The notes under the pieces: generated by a model
What the model saw: the letters and a program-made list of their open reading frames with translations, nothing else
Database searches by the model: none
Told to the model about the DNA's origin: nothing
Source of the DNA: Alphaproteobacteria bacterium
GTDB lineage: Bacteria; Pseudomonadota; Alphaproteobacteria; DSM-16000; Inquilinaceae
Assembly (NCBI GenBank): GCA_009909005.1
Contig: JAAAOG010000164.1
Coordinates: 1-59,210 of the forward strand
Reading direction: 5' to 3'
DNA length: 59,210 nucleotides
Position numbers and translations under genes: made by a program
Shown: positions 53,783-59,210 of the stretch, piece after piece
Layout of the letters: each line of letters begins with the position of its first letter
Numbering within the stretch: position 1 is the stretch's first letter

Positions 53783-54319
53783 CTACCAGTCGCGCACCGG
53801 CCCGTTGTCGACATGCACGAATTCGGCGCGCGGATAATAGCCGACACCGCCGGCCTGCAGCGAGAGGGCGGCCTCCCGCAATCCGTAGATCGAATAATGC
53901 GGCAGGGTCACATCGGCCGCCCGGCCGTACATGTGATAGCTGTTCCGGGCAACACCGCGTCGCGTGGCGGCAAGATGGGCGTTGGTTTGAGGCGAGCGAT
54001 ACCCGCTGATGATATGCAGCGGATCGGATGCGCCGGTCCGCTGCCACAGCGCATAGAGGATATCGACAAGGCCGGGGTCCATGTCGATGACATGATCGTT
54101 CCGGCTGTCGCGCATGAAATAACTGATTCGTGCGAGCCCATCCGGATTGTACCAGCCGTCGACCCAGTATTCGACGTCGAGGCTGGCAAGCGAGCGCGGA
54201 TCGTAAAGCGAGAGCTGTCTGCGCGTCGAAGGGATGGCCAACCCGGACCGGGGAAGTGCCGTCAGTGCGGCGGCGGTGGTCAGGGAGTAGGTCAGGAAGT
54301 CCCGACGTGCGAGTGTCAT
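53783..54319 (-). CDS. Tat-exported DUF882 (peptidase M15-like) protein
   Basis: A 178-residue protein with a Tat signal (LARRDFLTYSLTTAAALTAL) exported to the periplasm. The mature part has the DUF882 pattern of D-Ala-D-Ala carboxypeptidase-like M15 enzymes: ISGYRSPQTNAHLA, NSYHMYGRAADVTLP with the His/Asp metal ligands, and a C-terminal FVHVDNGPVRDW. A role in peptidoglycan trimming is likely. ATG 54319 directly precedes the twin-arginine motif; an ATG at 54328 is three codons upstream. Confidence 0.9.
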   Translation of the reverse strand: MTLARRDFLTYSLTTAAALTALPRSGLAIPSTRRQLSLYDPRSLASLDVEYWVDGWYNPDGLARISYFMRDSRNDHVIDMDPGLVDILYALWQRTGASDPLHIISGYRSPQTNAHLAATRRGVARNSYHMYGRAADVTLPHYSIYGLREAALSLQAGGVGYYPRAEFVHVDNGPVRDW

Positions 54320-54735
54320 GGCCTCCACCAGCTTGTTTTGTGTCTAGCCGGAAGCTCAGGCAGAACCCAAGCCTGGATAGGGATTTCTTAAGACCAAGAC
54401 CTGTCTGCAGGAACGAAAACGGGATTGCAACGGAAATTTCGCCCTCGACAGCCCCCTTTGCGATAGGTCAAACTTCCTCAAGGGATTCGTCTGGCTCGGG
54501 AGCCGGCCAATATTGCCCAATGCCGCGTTGGGTCTTCGCCGGCGCGGCGGCGTTGCTTCGGTCGAATGCCGCAGGGTGGCCGGCCTTTGTCAGGGCAAGT
54601 AGCGTGACTTCTATACCAGAGATCGGCCGGCAACATGATTTGTCGTTAAAGTGTCATCAAGACCGATGAACGCTTCGTTAACCCCGGGCTCCTGGTTGCC
54701 GACCAGCGGCTGATCCAAAGAAGGACCGTTCGACC
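54320..54735. other. Intergenic region between divergent DUF882 and CapA-like genes
   Basis: The 416-nt gap must hold two promoters. I see no convincing coding frame, tRNA or terminator. The part near 54640-54690 is relatively AT-rich and contains GTTAAAGTGTC and GTTAACC, the latter near the CapA-like start. These might be regulatory, but no full consensus is met. Confidence 0.5.
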
Positions 54736-55905
54736 GTGACCCGCCTCTTTCGCGCTTTGCTCGTGAGTGTGGTGATGACAGCGCCGCTGGCCGCCGGCTG
54801 CGTCGAGCCGGCCCCGCTTGAAACGGCCCGCCCTGCCGGTGCCGAGAACGTGCCGACCCCGTCGCCGGCGCCCGAGCGACCGGCGGCAGGGCCTGCCGGG
54901 ACCGTGACGCTGGTGGCCGTCGGGGACATCATGATGGGTACCGATTTTCCCCAGAATTTCCTGCATCCGGCGCTGCAGCCGGGCAGCAGTGCCGATGCCG
55001 TTCTGGAGCCCGGACTGCTCGACCTGCTGCGCGGCGCGGACATCGCCTTCGGCAATTTCGAAGGCACGCTGTTCGACGGGTCCGGCGCCCACAAGACCTG
55101 TGGGAACCCGGCCAACTGCTATGTTTTCCGCAGCCCGGAGTTCTATGCTGAAATTCTCGCCGATGCCGGGTTCGATGCCGTCTCGCTGGCCAACAACCAC
55201 AGCGGCGACTTCCTGGATGCCGGCCGGGCGGCGACGCGCCATGCCCTGACGCGGGCGGGAATCGCCTATGCCGGACATGATTCGCCCGGCCATCGCACCG
55301 CGACCGTCGTCGTCGACGATGGCCTGCGGGTCGGAATCGCCGCCTTCGCGCCCAATCCCGGCACCCTGCCGATCAACGACATTCCGGCGGCGGCGACCCT
55401 CGTGACCGAACTGGCAGCCGACCACGATATCGTGCTCGTCTCGTTCCATGGCGGGGCGGAGGGCAGCGGCGCCTTTCGCGTGCCCCGGCGCACGGAGATC
55501 TTTCTCGGCGAGAACCGCGGCGACGTGTTCGCCTTCTCGCGGGCGATGATCGATGCCGGTGCCGATGTAGTGATCGGCCACGGGCCGCATGTGCCGCGGG
55601 CGGTGGAGGTCTATCGCGACCGCTTCATCGCCTACAGCCTCGGCAATTTCTGGACCTATGCGCGCATGAATATCCGCGGCCTGGGCGGACTGGGACCGGT
55701 CGCGGCGCTCGTCCTGGCGCCGGACGGCCGGCTGCTGGCGGCGCAGATTCACTCGACCCGCCAGCGCGACCGCGGCATCCCCTTCCTCGACCCCACCAAC
55801 GAATCGGCCGCCGTCATTGCCCGGCTGACCGCCGAAGACTTTCCGGAGATCACGGTGACCATCGCCCCGGACGGCCGGGTGACCGCACCCGGTCTTGAAG
55901 ACTGA
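54736..55905 (+). CDS. CapA-family lipoprotein (poly-gamma-glutamate synthesis-like phosphoesterase fold)
   Basis: A 389-residue protein with a signal peptide ending PLAAGC (lipobox Cys near residue 22) and a Pro-rich linker, then a metallophosphatase-like CapA domain: LVAVGDIMMGTD, AFGNFEGTLFDG, VSLANNHSGDFLDAG, VLVSFHGGAEGS and VIGHGPHVPRAVEVY, followed by YSLGNFWTYARMN. The family includes CapA of poly-gamma-glutamate capsules but most bacterial members have other, unknown roles, and no capB or capC gene is present. GTG 54736 is used; AAGAAGGA precedes it. Confidence 0.88.
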   Translation: MTRLFRALLVSVVMTAPLAAGCVEPAPLETARPAGAENVPTPSPAPERPAAGPAGTVTLVAVGDIMMGTDFPQNFLHPALQPGSSADAVLEPGLLDLLRGADIAFGNFEGTLFDGSGAHKTCGNPANCYVFRSPEFYAEILADAGFDAVSLANNHSGDFLDAGRAATRHALTRAGIAYAGHDSPGHRTATVVVDDGLRVGIAAFAPNPGTLPINDIPAAATLVTELAADHDIVLVSFHGGAEGSGAFRVPRRTEIFLGENRGDVFAFSRAMIDAGADVVIGHGPHVPRAVEVYRDRFIAYSLGNFWTYARMNIRGLGGLGPVAALVLAPDGRLLAAQIHSTRQRDRGIPFLDPTNESAAVIARLTAEDFPEITVTIAPDGRVTAPGLED

Positions 55906-56026
55906 AGGCGCGGAAAAGGGGCGGGTGCGTTAAGAGGGCCTTAATATCCGGCTGTCACCCTGGATGACGCACAAAAACACCCTGCCGGACCGGGACACGG
56001 CCCGGCGGGCGATCGGGAGATCGATC

Positions 56027-56233
56027 ATGGCCGTGGCAACGCCGATTCCCCCGCCACTGCCGACCACCACGGTCGTGGCGCCGGCACCGATCCTGAAACA
56101 GGCACGTAGCCCGCACGCGGTGAAGACCCTGACGCCCAGAGCCGTGGATGCGCCGGAGAAGAGCGAGAAGGTGACGGGTTTCGACTCGCGCCGGCAGCAG
56201 CGGCGCGGCGATTCGCTCGACCTGTCGGCCTGA
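56027..56233 (+). CDS. Short protein of unknown function
   Basis: A 68-residue protein, proline-rich at the start (TPIPPPLPTTTVVAPAPI) and basic at the end (RRQQRRGDSLDLSA). ATG 56027 is preceded by GGGAG with 7-nt spacing. An ATG at 55964 would add 21 residues but lacks such a site. The tail resembles short tails in alphaproteobacterial small proteins, but I cannot name a family, and expression is uncertain. Confidence 0.5.
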   Translation: MAVATPIPPPLPTTTVVAPAPILKQARSPHAVKTLTPRAVDAPEKSEKVTGFDSRRQQRRGDSLDLSA

Positions 56234-56275
56234 ACCTCCTATGTTCTGACGGGAAGGTCAGAGCCCGGCGGCCGG

Positions 56276-56626
56276 CTAACGCGCCAGAGGCGCGTCCGCC
56301 TCTTCCGGCGGCACGATCTGCGGCCCGGCCGTCTCCAGCGAACCCGCCTGCGGATCGAGGACGTAGAGCCGCGTTTCGCCGTCCGGCATGACGGCATGAA
56401 TCACGACGTAATTCTGCGTGGCGGCCAGCTCGGCGATCCGGGCACCGGGCGGCAGGCCGGCGTCGACCGCCCGCAGCTGCGGGAGGGCCGAACGCGGCCC
56501 CTCAGGCTCAGAAAAAAAGGCGCGGCGCAGCAATTCGCCAACCAGAACCGCGGCGAGGAGGACGATCAGCACGCCCATAATGACCACGGAACCTTTCAAC
56601 AGACGGATTTTTGCCGATCCGGCCAT
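56276..56626 (-). CDS. Small membrane-anchored protein (DUF6476-like)
   Basis: A 116-residue protein with one N-terminal helix (LLKGSVVIMGVLIVLLAAVL) and a soluble C-terminal domain (AELAATQNYVVIHAVMPDGE, LYVLDPQAGS) that may be periplasmic. Proteins of this kind occur next to rluD in alphaproteobacteria. The start at ATG 56626 overlaps the proposed rluD start at 56625 on the other strand, inside the palindrome GGCCATGGC. Function is unknown. Confidence 0.75.
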   Translation of the reverse strand: MAGSAKIRLLKGSVVIMGVLIVLLAAVLVGELLRRAFFSEPEGPRSALPQLRAVDAGLPPGARIAELAATQNYVVIHAVMPDGETRLYVLDPQAGSLETAGPQIVPPEEADAPLAR

Positions 56627-57656
56627 GGCGGAGCCCTTCAGTCCGGGAGAGGACGGCGACGACGAGATTGACGAAGATACCCCAATGGCGGGAGATCGCC
56701 GCCATGTGGTGATTGCCGGGGCGGGGACCGACCGGCTCGACCGGGCGCTGTCTGCGGCGCTGCCCGATATCTCCCGGTCCCGGCTCAAGGCGCTGATCCA
56801 GGCCGGGCATGTCTGGCACGGCGACCGGAGAATAGGGGACCCGGGCGCCAGGGTCAAACCGGGTCAAAGTTTCGACATTATCGTCCCCGAGCCTGTTTCT
56901 CTGTCAGTCGAACCGCAGGATATCGACCTTCCCATCCTTTTCGAGGACGAGGCCGTTCTGGTCGTCGACAAGCCGGCCGGGCTGGTGGTGCATCCGGGGG
57001 CCGGGCAGCCCGACGGAACTCTCGTCAATGCCCTGCTGTTCCATTGTGGCGACCGGCTCTCCGGGATCGGCGGCGTTCTGCGGCCCGGGATCGTCCACCG
57101 CCTCGACAAGGACACCAGCGGGCTGATGGTCGTGGCCAAGACCGACGAGGCGCATATGGCGCTGTCACGCCAATTTGCCGATCGCTCCCTGAGCCGCGCC
57201 TACCACGCTCTTGTGCAGGGTATCCCGCGTCCGGCCGAGGGGGAATTGAGCTGGCCGATCGGCCGCGATCCGGGTGATCGCAAACGCATGGCGGCCCTGG
57301 CGCGCGGCGGCAAGCCGGCGCTGACGCGATACCGGCGACTGCAGTGCTTCGGCGACGCGGCGGCCCTGTTGGACTGCACGCTGGCGACCGGGCGGACCCA
57401 CCAGATCCGCGTCCACCTCGCCCGGCTGGGGCATCCGGTGATCGGCGATCCGGTCTACGGCCGGCCGGTGCGCCGGCGCGATGCGGCCGGTGCGGTGATG
57501 CGGGACTTTCCGCGACAGGCGCTGCATGCCCGGCAATTGCGCTTTCGCCACCCGCGGACCGGCGAGCCGGTCACCTTCGACAGCGACCTGCCCGCCGATA
57601 TGGCCCGATTGCGCGGCGATCTGGCCCGGTCCGAAAACCCCTGTTCGGGTCGGTAA
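56625..57656 (+). CDS. rluD: RluD-type 23S rRNA pseudouridine synthase
   Basis: A 343-residue enzyme that converts uridines to pseudouridine in 23S rRNA (helix 69 in the RluD case). An S4 RNA-binding domain (DRLDRALSAALPDISRSRL, KALIQAGHVWHGDRR) precedes the catalytic domain with IVHRLDKDTSGLMVVAKT, in which the Asp is catalytic, and LATGRTHQIRVHLARLGHPV. Start options are ATG 56580, 56625 and 56685; none has a strong ribosome-binding site. I chose 56625, whose codon overlaps the divergent gene start. RpoH follows after 107 nt, a common order in alphaproteobacteria. Confidence 0.93.
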   Translation: MAEPFSPGEDGDDEIDEDTPMAGDRRHVVIAGAGTDRLDRALSAALPDISRSRLKALIQAGHVWHGDRRIGDPGARVKPGQSFDIIVPEPVSLSVEPQDIDLPILFEDEAVLVVDKPAGLVVHPGAGQPDGTLVNALLFHCGDRLSGIGGVLRPGIVHRLDKDTSGLMVVAKTDEAHMALSRQFADRSLSRAYHALVQGIPRPAEGELSWPIGRDPGDRKRMAALARGGKPALTRYRRLQCFGDAAALLDCTLATGRTHQIRVHLARLGHPVIGDPVYGRPVRRRDAAGAVMRDFPRQALHARQLRFRHPRTGEPVTFDSDLPADMARLRGDLARSENPCSGR

Positions 57657-57763
57657 AAAAGATTTAGGATGTTGCAGTGTGTCATGCGCGGCGCAGCCAA
57701 AAACATCCTTGTAATTCAGAAAGATTGCTGTGGCCAGGGGCGCAGTGCGTGAACGGGGATTAG

Positions 57764-58651
57764 ATGATGGCACAGGTTCCCAGCCCGCCAGTCGTCAGTT
57801 CGGAGAACAATCTCGCCCGGTATCTCCAGGAGATTCGGAAGTTCCCGATGCTGGAGGCCGAGGAGGAATACATGCTCGCCAAGTCCTGGCGGGAGCATGA
57901 GGATGTCGACTCGGCGCACCGGCTGGTGACCAGCCATTTGCGGCTGGTGGCGAAGATCGCCATGGGCTACCGCGGCTATGGCCTGCCGCTGTCGGAACTG
58001 ATCTCCGAAGGCAATGTCGGCATGATGCAGGCGGTCAAGCGCTTCGACCCGGATCGCGGCTTCCGCCTTGCCACCTATGCGATGTGGTGGATCCGCGCGG
58101 CGATCCAGGAATACATCCTGCACAGCTGGTCGCTGGTGAAGATGGGCACCACCGCGGCGCAGAAGAAGCTGTTTTTCAATCTGCGCAAGCTGAAGGGGCA
58201 GATGCAGGCGATCGAGGACGGCGACCTGCCGCCCGAGACCGTCAACCGCATCGCCACCGAACTCGATGTCCCGGAACAGGACGTCATCAACATGAACCGG
58301 CGGCTGGGCAGCCCGGACCATTCCCTCAATGCCCCCTTGCGGGCCGACAGCGAGGGCGAATGGCAGGACTGGCTGGTCGACGAGACCGACAACCAGGAGA
58401 CCCGGCTGGCCGACCAGGAGGAACTCGGCAAGCGGCGCAAGCTGCTGGACGGGGCCATGAAGCACCTGAACGATCGGGAACGTCATATCCTCACCGAACG
58501 GCGCCTGCGCGACACTCCCACGACGCTGGAAGATCTCAGCCAGGAATACGGCATCAGCCGCGAGCGGGTGCGGCAGATCGAGGTCCGCGCCTTCGAAAAG
58601 CTGCAAAAGGCAATCCGCAACGCGGCCCTGGAACAGCGCCTCGCCAGCTGA
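57764..58651 (+). CDS. rpoH: RNA polymerase sigma factor RpoH (sigma-32)
   Basis: A 295-residue heat-shock sigma factor. Region 2 is clear (LRLVAKIAMGYRGYGLPLSE, GFRLATYAMWWIRAAIQEYI), the RpoH box is QKKLFFNLRK, and region 4 ends with YGISRERVRQIEVRAFEKLQ. It should direct polymerase to heat-shock promoters for chaperones and proteases. Two adjacent ATG codons begin it at 57764. The 107-nt gap before it must hold its promoter, but I saw no confident consensus. Confidence 0.97.
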   Translation: MMAQVPSPPVVSSENNLARYLQEIRKFPMLEAEEEYMLAKSWREHEDVDSAHRLVTSHLRLVAKIAMGYRGYGLPLSELISEGNVGMMQAVKRFDPDRGFRLATYAMWWIRAAIQEYILHSWSLVKMGTTAAQKKLFFNLRKLKGQMQAIEDGDLPPETVNRIATELDVPEQDVINMNRRLGSPDHSLNAPLRADSEGEWQDWLVDETDNQETRLADQEELGKRRKLLDGAMKHLNDRERHILTERRLRDTPTTLEDLSQEYGISRERVRQIEVRAFEKLQKAIRNAALEQRLAS

Positions 58652-58716
58652 GTCGGCGCGGCAAGGGCGCCATCCCGCGGCATGAGCCGCGCGCGGGGCG
58701 TCGGCGATATGTCGTG

Positions 58717-59210
58717 TCAGGAGCCGAACACGGCGTCGCGGGTCGGTGCGTCGAGGATGCGGTCGAGCCAAAGGTCAAGCGTTTGCCGGTCAGCCGCTTC
58801 GATGCGGTCCCGGATATCCCCGGGCACCGGGCCGAAACGGCGCTCCAATAGGCGGAGCAATGTCCGCACCTGAGCCCGGTGCTCGCCCGCATTCATGCCT
58901 TCGGCCACCCCCTTGGCCATGCCTTCGGCTTCGCCCTTGGCCATTCCCTTGGCCATGCCTTCGGCTTCGCCCTTGGCCATGCCTTCGGCTGTCCATTCCT
59001 CGCGCCACCGCTTGATTTGCGTCGAAAGCATTGCCCTCGTCTCCCTCAGATCGCCGGGAACGGCGAGCCGCACGCCCGCCGCGTCGATCGCATCCCTGAC
59101 CAGTTCCGTGAAAAGCCGCTTCAACTCCTCATAGCCGGGATGGCTGCGGAACCAGTCGATGACCGCGTCGATCAGCGGCACCAGGGTTTCCGGCTCCTGG
59201 CGCTGCTCCA
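58717..59210 (-). CDS. Rpn-family nuclease C-terminal part with EGMAKG repeats, cut by the window edge
   Basis: The visible 164 codons are the C-terminal half of a longer gene that continues past the right edge: the frame stays open through to 59210 (reading EQRQEPETLVPLIDAVIDW). The pattern fits Rpn (recombination-promoting nuclease, PD-(D/E)XK) or DUF4351 proteins: a middle LFTELVRDAIDAAG region, a low-complexity repeat of EGMAKGEA units, and a C-terminal LLRLLERRFGPVPGDIRDR. The nuclease motifs lie outside the window. Such genes vary quickly and often have transposon-like behaviour. Confidence 0.8.
   Translation of the reverse strand, partial: EQRQEPETLVPLIDAVIDWFRSHPGYEELKRLFTELVRDAIDAAGVRLAVPGDLRETRAMLSTQIKRWREEWTAEGMAKGEAEGMAKGMAKGEAEGMAKGVAEGMNAGEHRAQVRTLLRLLERRFGPVPGDIRDRIEAADRQTLDLWLDRILDAPTRDAVFGS
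58894..58989 (-). repeat. Tandem 12-nt repeat inside the Rpn-family gene
   Basis: Units beginning CATGCCTTCGGC or close variants occur at 58894, 58918, 58942, 58954 and 58978, with a perfect 24-nt copy at 58918 and 58954. They encode alternating (A)EGM and AKG residues. Unit number in such arrays often changes by slippage between strains. Confidence 0.85.

Overview
The window (about 59 kb, GC-rich apart from a few AT-rich patches) looks like chromosomal DNA of an alphaproteobacterium, most likely of the Rhodospirillales type. The evidence is an RpoH-type sigma factor next to an RluD-type pseudouridine synthase, a Tad pilus locus of the CpaA-F kind, a LivHMGF locus followed by a small membrane gene, many ATGA-coupled genes, and an Rpn-type nuclease with EGMAKG repeats. 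No rRNA, tRNA, CRISPR array, intact insertion sequence or complete prophage was seen.

Layout. 1-1683: panC (cut by the left edge) and panB. 1684-3790: an AT-rich island with a two-gene membrane cassette of unknown function. 3759-8637: a minus-strand run with a PuuA-like glutamine synthetase, a polyamine binding protein and one permease, a LysE/RhtB-like fragment and a threonine aldolase with an odd C-terminus. 9024-20323: a Tad (Flp) pilus locus: flp, cpaA-F, tadB, tadC, a reversed tadD-like gene and two TadE-like pseudopilins. 20417-26003: a MEMO-AMMECR1 fusion, a GNAT enzyme, serA, an alpha/beta hydrolase, an AT-rich gap and an XRE regulator. 26224-32129: prpE, an RlmI-like methyltransferase, a kinase-like protein without its phospho-acceptor histidine, and a site-2 protease with CBS domains. 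32367-36752: a cyanide-insensitive type bd oxidase with its small DUF2474 partner, a lipid kinase that appears to start at CTG, and a phosphoesterase. 36884-41077: a sugar-binding lipoprotein, a sensor kinase and a class II aldolase. 41144-43868: a small membrane protein, a CinA-like protein, map and radC. 43996-47010: an AT-rich small membrane gene, an aldose epimerase and a xylulokinase-like protein whose catalytic motifs are eroded. 47292-53713: a branched-chain amino acid ABC transporter with a very long LivM, closed by a strong terminator. 53783-59210: a Tat-exported DUF882 protein, a CapA-like lipoprotein, small conserved genes, rluD, rpoH and part of an Rpn-family nuclease.

How the parts work together. 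The Tad genes form an almost complete pilus machine: pilin, prepilin peptidase, secretin, pilotin-like lipoprotein, localisation ATPase, motor ATPase, two platform proteins and pseudopilins. The liv genes form a complete ABC importer. The polyamine block has a binding protein and one permease but no ATPase or second permease. The binding lipoprotein at 36884 has no transporter genes and sits before a periplasmic-sensing histidine kinase, which suggests a LuxP/LuxQ-like sensory pair.

The best leads for something undescribed are the AT-rich membrane cassette (1766-3520), the binding-protein/kinase module (36884-40416), the two enzyme-like proteins that have lost key catalytic residues (29393-30949 and 45535-47010), and the enlarged LivM. 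All functional calls come from reading motifs and from memory of the families; no database search was run.
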